A stretch of 64,000 bases of DNA from Shewanella sp. KX20019 (GCF_016757755.1 NZ_CP068437.1:1364001-1428000), one strand, 5' to 3'; shown: positions 42,963 to 52,768, counted from the stretch's first letter. Numbers and translations are program-made. Notes: generated from the letters alone by a model not told the origin.

Positions 42963-43484
42963 GTGATTGATAGTGACGGCTTTCGCGCAAATGTGGGCAT
43001 CATTATCTGTAATCGCTCTGGGCAGGTTATGTGGGCTAGAAGATTTGGCCAACATTCCTGGCAATTTCCTCAAGGTGGCGTTGATGAAGGTGAGTCAGCA
43101 GAAGAAGCCATGTATCGTGAGTTATACGAAGAAGTAGGATTAAAGCCAGAACATGTGCAAATTCTAACATCTACACGATCTTGGTTACGCTATAGGCTAC
43201 CGAAGCGATTGATCAGACAAGATAGTAAACCCGTTTGTATTGGGCAAAAACAAAAATGGTTTTTATTGCAGTTAAAAAGTGCTGAAAGTGCCATTAATTT
43301 AAATGCCAGTGGCCACCCTGAGTTCGATGGTTGGCGCTGGGTAAGTTATTGGTACCCCGTTAGACAAGTAGTGTCATTTAAACGCGACGTTTATAGAAAA
43401 GTCATGAAAGAGTTTGCGCCGACAACTCTGCCTTTGCAGATTAAAGAGTCGATACCGAAAAGAAGAGGTATGCGCAGGAGCTAA
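42963..43484 (+). CDS. rppH: RNA pyrophosphohydrolase RppH
   Basis: A 173-residue Nudix hydrolase. The Nudix box is GGVDEGESAEEAMYRELYEE (residues 38-57), ending EVGL. The N-terminus IDSDGFRANVGIIICN is typical. It removes pyrophosphate from 5' ends of mRNA and starts RNase E decay. GTG start with GGAG upstream. It is followed 16 bases later by ptsP, so the two are co-transcribed. Confidence 0.96.
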   Translation: MIDSDGFRANVGIIICNRSGQVMWARRFGQHSWQFPQGGVDEGESAEEAMYRELYEEVGLKPEHVQILTSTRSWLRYRLPKRLIRQDSKPVCIGQKQKWFLLQLKSAESAINLNASGHPEFDGWRWVSYWYPVRQVVSFKRDVYRKVMKEFAPTTLPLQIKESIPKRRGMRRS

Positions 43485-43499
43485 GGGAGGTTTGCGTTA

Positions 43500-45737
43500 G
43501 TGCTAAAAACACTTAGGGATATAACACAAGTTGTTGCTTCAGCCAGAGATCTAGAATATGCGCTGCAGCAGCTTGTAACGCAAACCAAATTAGCCATGGC
43601 AACGGAGTGCTGCTCTGTCTATATATTGGAAGAGCAACGACTTGTCCTATCTGCAACAGATGGATTAGAACCCGATGCTGTTAATCGTGTGAGTCTGCCA
43701 CTGACTCAAGGGTTAGTTGGCTTGGTGGCACAGCGTGAAGAAGCGGTAAACCTTGCCGATGCATCTGCTCACCCTCGATTTAAGCTACTTCCACAAGTGT
43801 CAGAAGAAGCTTATAGCGCATTTCTGGCAGTTCCCATCGTGTATCAAAAGTCTGTTATAGGCGTTATCGTCGTTCAACAAAGCCAAGCAAGACTATTTAG
43901 TGAGGGAGAAGAAGCCTTTTTAATGACGCTTGCGGCGCAGCTCGCGATGGCGATTAAAGGGCTAAAGCGCAAGGCCGTGGTGAACCACACTGCACTGCAG
44001 CCGCTATTTTACGAGGGTAAATCAGCCTCAAAAGGGATTGCGATTGCTAAAGCATTGCTACTCGGTGGGCAGATATCGTTTAATCTGACAGAAGTTAAGA
44101 TAACAGCGGTTAGCCAGGAAGAGGTGCGGCTTAAATTGGCGATGAACCGTTGTAAGGACATTCTTGGTGGCTTATCTCAACGTTTTGATAGAGAAAAAGA
44201 TCAAGAAGCAGCTTCGATTTTTACTGCATTATTGCTGTTACTCGAAAAAGCTAGTTTAGGCGGCGAGTACATAAAAGAGATTAGGTTAGGCTGGAGTGCT
44301 GAAACGGCAGTATGCCGTGTTTCTAAACGATATATTGCTCATTTTAATGAGATGGAAGATCTCTATCTAAAAGAGCGTGCTAGCGACATCAAAGATATTG
44401 GCCGGCGTGTACTTCGGCAATTGATTGAGCCAGAGAAGATAATTCTTGAGCCAGAAACTCCGGTTATTTTGATTGTTCGAGAGGCGAGTACTACGTTACT
44501 GGCTGAATTCCCAAGGCAGAAACTCGCTGGTATCGTCACCGAACTCGGTGGGGTTAACTCCCATGCAGCGATATTAGCTCGAGCATTAGGCGTGCCCGCG
44601 ATCATCGGCGTTAATGGCATTTTGAATGCAGACCTTGATAAACGACAAGTGATTATCAACGCCAATAGAGGCCAGTTGCTGGTTGAGCCTTCCGCGACCA
44701 TACTATCTGAATATAAGAGTCTAATCGCGGCTGAGAAAGCGCTGCAGCGTCGATATGCCGCAGAATTACCTTTACCGACGGTGACGGTTGATGGCTTAAG
44801 AGTCTATCTTTATATCAACAGTGGTTTGATTAGCAGTATTGATTCCGATACAGGCTGTGATTCTGACGGTATCGGCTTATACCGCACCGAAATTTTATTT
44901 ATGCTGAAGCAGTGTTTCCCTGGTGAGCAAGAGCAGTTAGAGATCTATCGAAAAGTACTCACAGCAGCCAAAGGTAAGCCGGTAGTAATGCGTACATTGG
45001 ATGTTGGTGGTGATAAGCCGCTTGAATATTTCCCGATCGTTGAAGATAACCCCTTTCTAGGTTGGCGCGGAATAAGGCTTAGTTTAGATCACCCCGAGCT
45101 GTTTTTAGTGCAGTTAAGGGCGATGCTACAAGCGGCAAGTGATCCTGACCAGTTACATGTTTTGCTGCCGATGGTAAGTAACTTAGAAGAGATTGACCTT
45201 GCGTTAGTCTACTTTGAACAAGCGCATCAAGAGCTAACGGCTGAGCTCGGTAGAGTCATATCTATGCCGAAGATCGGCATCATGTTGGAAGTCCCTGTAT
45301 TACTTTATCAGTTAGATGAAGTTGCAAAGCGGGTCGACTTTGTCTCTGTTGGCTCAAACGATTTAACCCAGTACCTGCTTGCAGTGGACCGTAACAACCC
45401 TAACGTAAATGCGCTGTTTGATAGTTATCACCCTGGCGTGCTTCGGGCGCTTAAATTTGCCGTTGACCGCTGCAAAGCCAATCAACTGTCTATTAGTGTG
45501 TGCGGTGAATTGGCAGGCGAACCTACAGGTGCAATGTTATTAGTTGCCATGGGGTACGATCAACTCAGTATGAACCAAGCGAGTTTATCTCGGATCAATT
45601 ATCTACTGCGTCGAGTATCAAAAAAAGAGCTCAGTACGCTGTTAGATGAAGCGCTTATGCTTGCCTCTGGAGAGGATGTAAGGCTACTTATCAGCGATTA
45701 TTGCGAGAAAAAAGGCTTAGTGGCTCTGCTTAACTAG
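43500..45737 (+). CDS. ptsP: PTS-Ntr enzyme I (phosphoenolpyruvate-protein phosphotransferase)
   Basis: A 745-residue protein: N-terminal GAF domain (about 1-155), then the PEP-utilising enzyme I module. The phospho-His lies in GGVNSHAAILARALGVPAI (near residue 353), and the C-terminal TIM barrel shows GIGLYRTEILFM, GGDKPLEYFP, FLGWRGIRLSLDHPE and the catalytic Cys in SISVCGELAGEP. It starts the nitrogen-related phosphotransfer chain to NPr and IIA-Ntr. GTG start at 43500. Residue spacing is normal. Confidence 0.96.
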   Translation: MLKTLRDITQVVASARDLEYALQQLVTQTKLAMATECCSVYILEEQRLVLSATDGLEPDAVNRVSLPLTQGLVGLVAQREEAVNLADASAHPRFKLLPQVSEEAYSAFLAVPIVYQKSVIGVIVVQQSQARLFSEGEEAFLMTLAAQLAMAIKGLKRKAVVNHTALQPLFYEGKSASKGIAIAKALLLGGQISFNLTEVKITAVSQEEVRLKLAMNRCKDILGGLSQRFDREKDQEAASIFTALLLLLEKASLGGEYIKEIRLGWSAETAVCRVSKRYIAHFNEMEDLYLKERASDIKDIGRRVLRQLIEPEKIILEPETPVILIVREASTTLLAEFPRQKLAGIVTELGGVNSHAAILARALGVPAIIGVNGILNADLDKRQVIINANRGQLLVEPSATILSEYKSLIAAEKALQRRYAAELPLPTVTVDGLRVYLYINSGLISSIDSDTGCDSDGIGLYRTEILFMLKQCFPGEQEQLEIYRKVLTAAKGKPVVMRTLDVGGDKPLEYFPIVEDNPFLGWRGIRLSLDHPELFLVQLRAMLQAASDPDQLHVLLPMVSNLEEIDLALVYFEQAHQELTAELGRVISMPKIGIMLEVPVLLYQLDEVAKRVDFVSVGSNDLTQYLLAVDRNNPNVNALFDSYHPGVLRALKFAVDRCKANQLSISVCGELAGEPTGAMLLVAMGYDQLSMNQASLSRINYLLRRVSKKELSTLLDEALMLASGEDVRLLISDYCEKKGLVALLN

Positions 45738-45809
45738 CGTTCGCTATTAACTAACTGAGCCGATTGCTTTAAGCTTTGGGCACTAATTGATGATTTTAAG
45801 GGTATTAGC

Positions 45810-46610
45810 GTGGAAAGCTGGCTTGTAGTATTTAGCATATGTCTGGCGCTTGGTGCTGTTATCGGTTTCATGGCCGGGTTATTGGGTATTGGTGGTGGGC
45901 TAATTGCTGTGCCGGCCTTACTGCATATTTTGCCCAGTGTCGGGGTCCCAGCAGAGCATCTACCGCATGTTGCCATTGCGACGTCGCTCGCGGCGATTAT
46001 TTTGACCTCTTTATCTTCTGCTCGTGCCCATCACAAACGTGAAAATATCCCTTGGCAGCTGTTTCGAACCATGTTGCCAGGGTTTGTACTTGGTGCAATT
46101 TGTTCCGGCTTTATTTCAGAATTAATTGCAGCGACTCTGTTACAGCAAATTTTTGCTGTTTTTGTCATGTTGATGGCTATTCAGATGGCTTTCCCGATGA
46201 AGCCAAACTCAAGTCGTGAAATGCCCAGTGCTATGAACCTATTTTTAGCTGCGGTAATGATTGCGCTAATCGCTGGCTTGATGGGAATTGGTGGTGGTGT
46301 GCTCATTATTCCGTTCCTGACTTGGTGCGGATTACAGATGCGCTATGCAATAGGCTTGTCATCTGCAACGGGTTTACTCATCGCGCTATTTGGTAGTATT
46401 GGTTATACATTGGCTGGGTGGAATGTTGCTTCATTGCCGGAGGGGACATTAGGCTTTATCTATCTACCTGCATTACTCGGCATAGTGGCCACATCGATGT
46501 TAGTTGCACCATTAGGTGCCAAGGCTGCGACTAATTGGCCAACTGCTAAGTTGAAAAAAATATTTGCCATATTCTTGGCCATTGTTGGCCTGAAGCTGGT
46601 ACTAACATAA
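45810..46610 (+). CDS. TauE/SafE (TSUP) family membrane protein
   Basis: A 266-residue inner-membrane protein with about eight helices in two similar halves. The repeated motif is visible as GFMAGLLGIGGGLIAVP (residues 20-36) and GLMGIGGGVLIIPF (near 160). TSUP proteins export or import sulfite and other small organosulfur anions; the substrate here is unknown. GTG start. It sits between ptsP and thyA, where E. coli has lgt instead. Confidence 0.9.
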   Translation: MESWLVVFSICLALGAVIGFMAGLLGIGGGLIAVPALLHILPSVGVPAEHLPHVAIATSLAAIILTSLSSARAHHKRENIPWQLFRTMLPGFVLGAICSGFISELIAATLLQQIFAVFVMLMAIQMAFPMKPNSSREMPSAMNLFLAAVMIALIAGLMGIGGGVLIIPFLTWCGLQMRYAIGLSSATGLLIALFGSIGYTLAGWNVASLPEGTLGFIYLPALLGIVATSMLVAPLGAKAATNWPTAKLKKIFAIFLAIVGLKLVLT

Positions 46611-46692
46611 TGCTACTACAGCAATAGAGTAGCTTGTCATTGAAATTGAACCGGCGCTAATTCGGTCATTTTGTTTTTATAGGTAAATTGTC

Positions 46693-47544
46693 ATGAAACA
46701 GTATTTAGCACTTTGTCAAAGGATCCTTGACGAAGGTACATGGGTTGAAAACAGTCGTACAGGTAAACGCTGCCTAACAGTTATTAATGCTGACCTGGTC
46801 TACCATGTTGATAAGAATGAGTTCCCGTTAATCACCACTCGTAAGAGCTTTTGGAAAGCGGCGATTGCAGAGATGCTTGGCTATATACGTGGTTATGATA
46901 GTGCGGCTGATTTTCGTCAAATTGGTGCTAAAACTTGGGACGCAAATTCTAACGATAACCAGGCTTGGCTCGATAACCCCTATCGTAAAGGAACTGACGA
47001 TATGGGGCGTGTATATGGTGTCCAAGGCCGCAGTTGGAACAAACCTGACGGTGGCTCAATTGATCAATTACGTAAAATTGTCGATAACTTATCTAGAGGA
47101 GTTGATGATAGAGGCGAGATCCTCAGCTTTTATAATCCTGGTGAGTTTCATATGGGGTGTTTAAGACCTTGTATGCACACCCATAATTTTTCGTTACTTG
47201 GCGATACACTGCACTTAACGAGCTTTCAACGCTCTTGTGATGTGCCCCTTGGGCTTAACTTTAACCAAGTGCAAGTGTTTACGCTATTGGCGTTAATAGC
47301 ACAGATTACTGGCCTTAAAGCCGGTACTGCCTATCACAAAATTGTTAATGCCCATATTTATGAAGATCAATTAGAGTTGATGCAAAATGTGCAGCTAACC
47401 CGTAGTCCATTTGAATCACCAAAGTTATCCATAAACCCAGATATTAAATCATTAGAAGATTTGGAAACATGGGTAACAATGGCTGACTTTGAAGTGACAG
47501 GCTATGAGCATCATGACGCTATCCAATACCCATTTTCTGTTTAA
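46693..47544 (+). CDS. thyA: Thymidylate synthase
   Basis: A 283-residue protein, slightly longer than E. coli ThyA (264). The catalytic Cys160 is in GCLRPCMHTHNF, followed by the dUMP-binding QRSCD (residues 179-183) and GLNFN. The C-terminal tail HDAIQYPFSV with terminal Val is the usual closing loop. The segment around the catalytic Cys departs from the E. coli sequence, so it belongs to a divergent ThyA branch. It makes dTMP from dUMP with methylene-tetrahydrofolate. Its usual partner lgt is not adjacent. Confidence 0.94.
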   Translation: MKQYLALCQRILDEGTWVENSRTGKRCLTVINADLVYHVDKNEFPLITTRKSFWKAAIAEMLGYIRGYDSAADFRQIGAKTWDANSNDNQAWLDNPYRKGTDDMGRVYGVQGRSWNKPDGGSIDQLRKIVDNLSRGVDDRGEILSFYNPGEFHMGCLRPCMHTHNFSLLGDTLHLTSFQRSCDVPLGLNFNQVQVFTLLALIAQITGLKAGTAYHKIVNAHIYEDQLELMQNVQLTRSPFESPKLSINPDIKSLEDLETWVTMADFEVTGYEHHDAIQYPFSV

Positions 47545-47867
47545 TTAAAGCCACAGGGGCTCGCTTTGTTCGATATTTTCGAGGCGAGTCATTTTATGGA
47601 AGTGAATATTTAGTCATTTTTTTAGTCAAAAAGTTGCTGCTTAATAGATAGTTCATGTATTTCATCGCTTTAACTTGTACATTTTCAACCGAATATCCGC
47701 TTATTACTTACCCATATTTAATTATATACTCTTCTGATTGATATTTAGTCATCTCAGGCTCATACTTGATACCTCGGATATTCCGACGTATGAAGCTGAT
47801 GCAAACGATTATTCAGATCGTATGTAATCGGCTACACTCGTTACATTGAGATTTTATGGAGCGTAAT
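47545..47867. other. Intergenic region upstream of nhaA
   Basis: About 320 bases; no gene. It must carry the nhaA promoter and probable NhaR sites, which were not identified. Confidence 0.35.
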
Positions 47868-49043
47868 ATGGAACGGGCTATTAGGAACTTTTTAAGCCAA
47901 GAGTCAGCTGGCGGCATTCTTTTGATGATCGCAGTTGTACTAGCAATGATTTTAGCTAACTCGCCACTAGCGGGAATGTACCAAGGTTTTCTTGATACAG
48001 AGATGCAAGTGCGTGTGGGCACTTTAGATATAGACAAGACATTAATTCACTGGATTAATGATGGACTGATGGCTCTTTTCTTTATGCTTATCGGTCTAGA
48101 AGTAAAAAGAGAACTTCTAGAAGGGGCATTATCGAGTAGAGCGCAGGCGTCATTACCGACCTTTGCTGCCATCGGTGGCATGGTTTTCCCTGCTGCTGTG
48201 TATCTTATTTTTAATTACTCAGATCCGATCACACAGGTTGGCTGGGCAATTCCTGCTGCGACTGATATCGCATTTGCATTAGGGATCATGGCGCTTTTAG
48301 GTAGCCGTGTTCCGGTTTCATTAAAAGTGTTCTTGCTAGCATTAGCCATTATCGATGATTTGGGAGTAGTTGTTATTATTGCTCTATTCTATAGCACTGA
48401 TTTATCGACTATAAGCTTAATGGTGGCAGCTGCAGCGATTATCGGCTTGATAGGACTTAACCGAAAAGGCGTTACTGCACTCGGCCCCTATGGCGTATTA
48501 GGTATGATTTTGTGGATAGCAGTGTTGAAGTCAGGTGTTCATGCCACGTTAGCCGGGGTTATTATCGCTTTCTGTATTCCGCTGCGTGCTAAAGATGGTT
48601 CATCACCGTCGGAAAGTTTAGAACATAGCCTACATCCGTGGAGTACGTTCATCATCTTGCCTATCTTCGCTTTCGCTAACGCTGGAGTTGATTTAAGCGG
48701 CATGAGCTTAAGCTCATTGTTATCGCCTGTACCGTTAGGGATAGCACTTGGTCTGCTCGTCGGTAAGCCACTGGGTATTATGTTATTTAGTTTCCTTGCG
48801 GTAAAACTTAAGCTCGCTGTTTTACCTGAAGGCGTCGGTTGGAATCAGATCACTCCAGTGGCAGTGATGTGTGGTATTGGTTTTACAATGTCTATGTTTA
48901 TCTCTTCGCTTGCCTTTGTTGGTGAGGGTCAGGTGCATGGTGACTATGCGAGACTGGGCATTCTGTTAGGTTCATTTGCTTCGGCAACGATAGGCTACTT
49001 TTGGTTATCTAAAGTGTTACCTCAGAAAGGAGAGAAAGCATGA
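47868..49043 (+). CDS. nhaA: Na+/H+ antiporter NhaA
   Basis: A 391-residue antiporter from ATG 47868, which has GGAG six bases upstream and matches E. coli NhaA in length; an ATG four codons earlier is weaker. Twelve membrane segments. The essential Asp pair lies in LALAIIDDLGVVVII (near residue 160), and FFMLIGLEVKREL gives the conserved second-helix motif. It expels sodium at alkaline pH. The downstream small gene overlaps it by four bases, and its regulator nhaR follows. Confidence 0.96.
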   Translation: MERAIRNFLSQESAGGILLMIAVVLAMILANSPLAGMYQGFLDTEMQVRVGTLDIDKTLIHWINDGLMALFFMLIGLEVKRELLEGALSSRAQASLPTFAAIGGMVFPAAVYLIFNYSDPITQVGWAIPAATDIAFALGIMALLGSRVPVSLKVFLLALAIIDDLGVVVIIALFYSTDLSTISLMVAAAAIIGLIGLNRKGVTALGPYGVLGMILWIAVLKSGVHATLAGVIIAFCIPLRAKDGSSPSESLEHSLHPWSTFIILPIFAFANAGVDLSGMSLSSLLSPVPLGIALGLLVGKPLGIMLFSFLAVKLKLAVLPEGVGWNQITPVAVMCGIGFTMSMFISSLAFVGEGQVHGDYARLGILLGSFASATIGYFWLSKVLPQKGEKA

Positions 49044-49423
49044 GAATAGCCCTATTAGCACTGATATTAACATTAGGTTTTAGTACTGCAGCTTCTGCCT
49101 CGCAGATTAAGGCCTGCAATGAAGATACACAAGATGCTCATTGTCTGAATTACTTAGAGGGTGTCGTTGATGGAGCTCTTATGTATAAAGGCGCCGCAGT
49201 TGGTGAGCGCTTAGAATCAGATAGTTATGAGTCTCGAGCACTTAAATATCGCGGGGGTAAGCGTTTTCAAGAAGCGAACCGTACCTTCTGTCAGAACCGA
49301 ATCCCTGACAGAGACGTGTTAGTCGCTGGACTTGCTGAAGCGTTTAGCGTTGGCAAAATTGAAAATACGGAAGATCTGTCAACGGCGATGTTTGGCTTGA
49401 TGGATTGCCAACGTCTGAAGTAG
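49040..49423 (+). CDS. Secreted Rap1a/Tai-like protein
   Basis: A 127-residue protein with a signal peptide (cleavage after ASA near residue 20). Four Cys residues and the CLNYLEGVVDGALMYKG segment resemble Rap1a/Tai-type periplasmic proteins, some of which are immunity proteins of type VI effectors. No effector gene is present here; it is instead coupled to nhaA by an ATGA overlap and followed by a terminator. A role in sodium homeostasis is possible but unproven. Confidence 0.65.
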   Translation: MRIALLALILTLGFSTAASASQIKACNEDTQDAHCLNYLEGVVDGALMYKGAAVGERLESDSYESRALKYRGGKRFQEANRTFCQNRIPDRDVLVAGLAEAFSVGKIENTEDLSTAMFGLMDCQRLK

Positions 49424-49432
49424 TTCAATAAC

Positions 49433-49462
49433 AAAAAGGGTGGCATTTTTGCCACCCTTTTC
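49433..49462 (+). terminator. Terminator after the nhaA operon
   Basis: AAAAAGGGTGGC and GCCACCCTTTT flanking ATTTTT; strong hairpin with T-rich end, 24 bases before nhaR. Confidence 0.9.
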
Positions 49463-49484
49463 GTTTTAACAATGGCACCTTACT

Positions 49485-50393
49485 ATGGCAAATCTCAACT
49501 ATAACCATTTGTACTATTTTTGGATGATCCAAAAGAAAGGCTCGGTGGCAAAAGCCGCTGAAGCATTATGCCTAACACCGCAAACCGTAACGGGGCAGAT
49601 CCGCGTGTTAGAAAGCAGTCTCAAAGGTAGTTTATTCAAACGTGTTGGCAGGTCCTTGGAACCTACAGAACTCGGTGAGCTGGTATTTCGTTACGCAGAT
49701 AAGATGTTTAGCCTTAGCTATGAGATGCTAGATCTACTCAATTATCAAAAAGATGAAAATATTCGCTTTGAAGTGGGGATTGCCGCTGCACTGTCAAAGG
49801 CGCTCACTAGTCGAGTATTGCTGTCAGTCGTTCCTAGTGATGGCTCGATGCATTTGGCCTGCTATGAGGCAACGCATGAAAGCTTAATGGAGCGGCTTAG
49901 AGCTCATAAGCTGGATATGATATTGTCTGATTGCGCCGGTGAGAGTCTAAAATATCCAGAGATCCTCTCCAAACAATTAGGCGAGAGTGGTATTGCTTTT
50001 TTCTCTGCTGAGACCTATTCAAAGCCCTTTCCTGAATGTTTAGAGCAAGGCAAACTTCTTATACCTAGTCGAGGAACGTCTTTAGGGCAACAACTTGTAC
50101 GTTGGTTTGATGAAAAGAATTTAAATATTAGTATATTAGGTGAGTTTGATGATGCTGCTATGATGAAAGCATTTGGTTTTTTCAAGCAGGGGATATTTGT
50201 TGCTCCGTCAATATACAAGCAAGATATTTTGGCGCACGGTATGACGTTACTTGGTGAAACAACTGATATTAAAGAGGTGTATCACGTGATGTTTGCTGAG
50301 CGGATGATACAACATCCTGCGGTGAAGCGTTTATTGAGTACCGACTTTTCAGAATTGTTTGCGGGTAACGATGTAAAAGTTCAGCAACTATAA
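49485..50393 (+). CDS. nhaR: Sodium-responsive LysR-type regulator NhaR
   Basis: A 302-residue LysR-family protein. The N-terminus LNYNHLYYFWMIQKKGSVAKAAEALCLTPQTVTGQI is characteristic of NhaR, with its YYFW aromatic run in the first helix. The effector domain follows from about residue 90. It activates nhaA in response to Na+. It follows the nhaA operon on the same strand behind a terminator; partial read-through is likely the way both are linked. Confidence 0.93.
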   Translation: MANLNYNHLYYFWMIQKKGSVAKAAEALCLTPQTVTGQIRVLESSLKGSLFKRVGRSLEPTELGELVFRYADKMFSLSYEMLDLLNYQKDENIRFEVGIAAALSKALTSRVLLSVVPSDGSMHLACYEATHESLMERLRAHKLDMILSDCAGESLKYPEILSKQLGESGIAFFSAETYSKPFPECLEQGKLLIPSRGTSLGQQLVRWFDEKNLNISILGEFDDAAMMKAFGFFKQGIFVAPSIYKQDILAHGMTLLGETTDIKEVYHVMFAERMIQHPAVKRLLSTDFSELFAGNDVKVQQL

Positions 50394-50471
50394 TCATACT
50401 CTTTTGCTAGGTGTATCCAGAGGCCATTTCGGTATACACTATCGGCATTGTCAAAGATTGGAGTAACAAAC

Positions 50472-50735
50472 TTGTCAGAATTAATGCCAGAACCCATGAA
50501 AATAGCAAGAGTTAGATGGGCTTGTCGTAGAGGCATGTTAGAGCTAGATGTGTTGTTTCAACCTTTTGTTGAGCTGCACTATGAAGCTATGTCTAATGCT
50601 GATAAAAATATTTTTGTCAGGTTGTTAGAGTCTGAAGACCCAGAGCTTTTTGCGTGGTTTATGGGACATGAGGTCTGCAAAGACCCTGAGTTTGCAGAGA
50701 TGATCGTTAGAGTTCGTGGTCGCCCAGCAGCATAG
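50472..50735 (+). CDS. sdhE: FAD assembly factor SdhE
   Basis: An 87-residue protein from TTG 50472, where GGAG lies nine bases upstream; an ATG at 50484 and a TTG at 50448 are alternatives. The family motif RRGMLELD (RGxxE) is present, followed by the all-helical core IFVRLLESEDPELFAWFMGH. It binds SdhA or FrdA and helps attach FAD covalently. The ygfX-like gene overlaps its end by 20 bases, the same pair as in E. coli. Confidence 0.93.
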   Translation: MSELMPEPMKIARVRWACRRGMLELDVLFQPFVELHYEAMSNADKNIFVRLLESEDPELFAWFMGHEVCKDPEFAEMIVRVRGRPAA

Positions 50736-51141
50736 TTTTCACCTTTCCAGTTCTTTCGACCAACGATTCTCGTTGGTCGTTGTTGCGAGTCTCTGCTTCA
50801 TCTCTTTTATGGTTTGGCCTTATGGTGAATCATTCAGCTATCTTTTTTGTAAATCGCTAATCTTTATCCTGAGTATTAGCTATTTCAGTTGGCAGTTTTG
50901 GCAACTAAAACACTGGTCTTGTCAGTTTATATTATCTGCAGAAGGTAATGGTCGACTTAACCAAAAGCAGGGCTTTGTGATCAAAGGTAAACCAATGATC
51001 ACTCCGTTTGCGTTGATGTTTGATATCCAGTGCGAGACTGAAGTCAAAAGACTGGTGGTGTGGGCTGATATGTTAGACGACACAAGCTATCGCCATTTGT
51101 GTCGTCTGTTGTTGCAATCGAATCAAAGGCGGCTTAACTAG
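50716..51141 (+). CDS. YgfX/CptA-like small membrane protein
   Basis: A 141-residue protein with two membrane segments (about residues 19-35 and 41-60) and a cytoplasmic C-terminal domain ending in a Leu-rich HLCRLLLQSNQRR segment. Layout and position match YgfX, reported in E. coli as CptA, a toxin acting on cytoskeletal proteins with SdhE (YgfY/CptB) as partner; that toxin role is disputed. GTG start inside sdhE. The sequence is poorly conserved, so the call rests largely on gene order. Confidence 0.75.
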   Translation: MVAQQHSFHLSSSFDQRFSLVVVASLCFISFMVWPYGESFSYLFCKSLIFILSISYFSWQFWQLKHWSCQFILSAEGNGRLNQKQGFVIKGKPMITPFALMFDIQCETEVKRLVVWADMLDDTSYRHLCRLLLQSNQRRLN

Positions 51142-51157
51142 GCCTTATTAAGCTTGC

Positions 51158-52768
51158 TTATTTGGGCTGTAATATTGTCGGTTTAGACAAGGGATCTTTA
51201 TTCGGATGATCGATGTTGTAGTGCAAGCCCCGGCTCTCTTTTCGCTCCATCGCACAGCGGATAATAAGTTCTGCAACTTGGACTAGGTTACGCAGCTCTA
51301 GCAAGTTATTACTGACTCTAAAGTTACTGTAATACTCTTGGATCTCTTGCTGTAGCATGACACACCGTCTTAAGGCACGCTCTAAACGTTTATCGGAGCG
51401 AACGATACCAACGTAATCCCACATAAATAACCGCAGCTCATGCCAGTTATGCGCGATAACAACCTCTTCATCTGAATTTGATACCTGGCTTTCATCCCAA
51501 GCTGGAAGGGTACCCGGCATAGGGATCTTTCCCAGTTGGCTTTCAATATCTTCAGCCGCGGCTCTGGCAAAAACAAGACATTCAAGTAATGAATTACTGG
51601 CAAGGCGGTTGGCCCCGTGTAAGCCTGTATAGGCGACTTCTCCGATGGCATATAAGCCATTTAAATCAGTTTGCCCATGCAGGTCGGTCATCACGCCACC
51701 ACAGGTATAGTGCGCAGCGGGCACGACAGGAATGGGATCAGTGGTTATATCGATACCAAACTCAAGGCAGCGCTTATGAATGGTCGGGAAGTGCTTAATG
51801 ATAAAGTCGGCGGGTTTATGAGTGATATCCAAATAGACACAATCAGAACCTAAGCGCTTCATCTCATAATCAATTGCGCGAGCGACAATATCACGTGGTG
51901 CCAGCTCTGCTCGATCGTCAAATTCAGGCATAAAGCGGCTGCCATCGGGTCGGCGTAAAAATGCGCCTTCGCCTCTTAAGGCTTCGGTGAGCAAAAAGTT
52001 ACGTGCATCAGCGTGATAGAGGCAAGTCGGATGAAATTGATTAAATTCCATGTTGGCAATTCGGCAACCAGATCGCCAAGCCATAGCAATGCCGTCGCCT
52101 GAGGCAACATCAGGGTTTGATGTGTATTGGTATACTTTCGAACAGCCACCCGTCGCTAGTGCGACGAAACGCGCTTTTACGGTCTCGACCTGTTCTAAAT
52201 TACGGTTCCAGATATAAGCACCTTGGACTCGATTACCTGGACGATTTAATTTACGAGTGGTGATTAGATCAATGGCGTTGTAGCGTTCTAGTACCTGAAT
52301 ATTCGGGTGACGGCTTGCCTGCTCTTGCAGCGTGACTTGCACTTCTTTACCCGTGGCATCAGCGGCATGCAAAATACGGCGATGGCTATGACCGCCTTCA
52401 CGGGTTAAATGATAAGGTGCATCTTCTGGACTGCCATCTGTCGTTTCCTCTTTATCGAAGGCAACACCGCATTCGATTAACCATTGCATGGAGGCTCTTG
52501 CATTTTCAGCGGTAAACTTAACGACTGGCTCATCACAAAGCCCTGCTCCTGCCACTAAAGTATCAGCGACATGGGACTCAATTGTGTCATCTTCATCAAA
52601 AACAGAGGCGATGCCGCCCTGAGCGTAATAGGTTGAACCTTCGCTAAGTGGACCTTTGGAAAGTAAAATAACCTTAGATTTTTCAGCAAGATGTAGAGCT
52701 AAGGTGAGGCCGGCAGCACCACTGCCAATAACCAAAATGTCAGATTGGTGTTCAACTACTTGTTTCAT
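51158..52768 (-). CDS. nadB: L-aspartate oxidase
   Basis: A 536-residue flavoprotein of the succinate dehydrogenase family. FAD motif DILVIGSGAAGLTLALHLAE at residues 10-29, the SEGSTYYAQGGIA segment at 41-53, the active-site stretch HTREGGHSHRRILHA-type region near residues 125-139, and ELAPRDIVARAID near 290. It oxidises L-aspartate to iminoaspartate in NAD synthesis. It is transcribed convergently with the sdhE pair and divergently from rpoE, as in E. coli. Confidence 0.96.
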   Translation of the reverse strand: MKQVVEHQSDILVIGSGAAGLTLALHLAEKSKVILLSKGPLSEGSTYYAQGGIASVFDEDDTIESHVADTLVAGAGLCDEPVVKFTAENARASMQWLIECGVAFDKEETTDGSPEDAPYHLTREGGHSHRRILHAADATGKEVQVTLQEQASRHPNIQVLERYNAIDLITTRKLNRPGNRVQGAYIWNRNLEQVETVKARFVALATGGCSKVYQYTSNPDVASGDGIAMAWRSGCRIANMEFNQFHPTCLYHADARNFLLTEALRGEGAFLRRPDGSRFMPEFDDRAELAPRDIVARAIDYEMKRLGSDCVYLDITHKPADFIIKHFPTIHKRCLEFGIDITTDPIPVVPAAHYTCGGVMTDLHGQTDLNGLYAIGEVAYTGLHGANRLASNSLLECLVFARAAAEDIESQLGKIPMPGTLPAWDESQVSNSDEEVVIAHNWHELRLFMWDYVGIVRSDKRLERALRRCVMLQQEIQEYYSNFRVSNNLLELRNLVQVAELIIRCAMERKESRGLHYNIDHPNKDPLSKPTILQPK

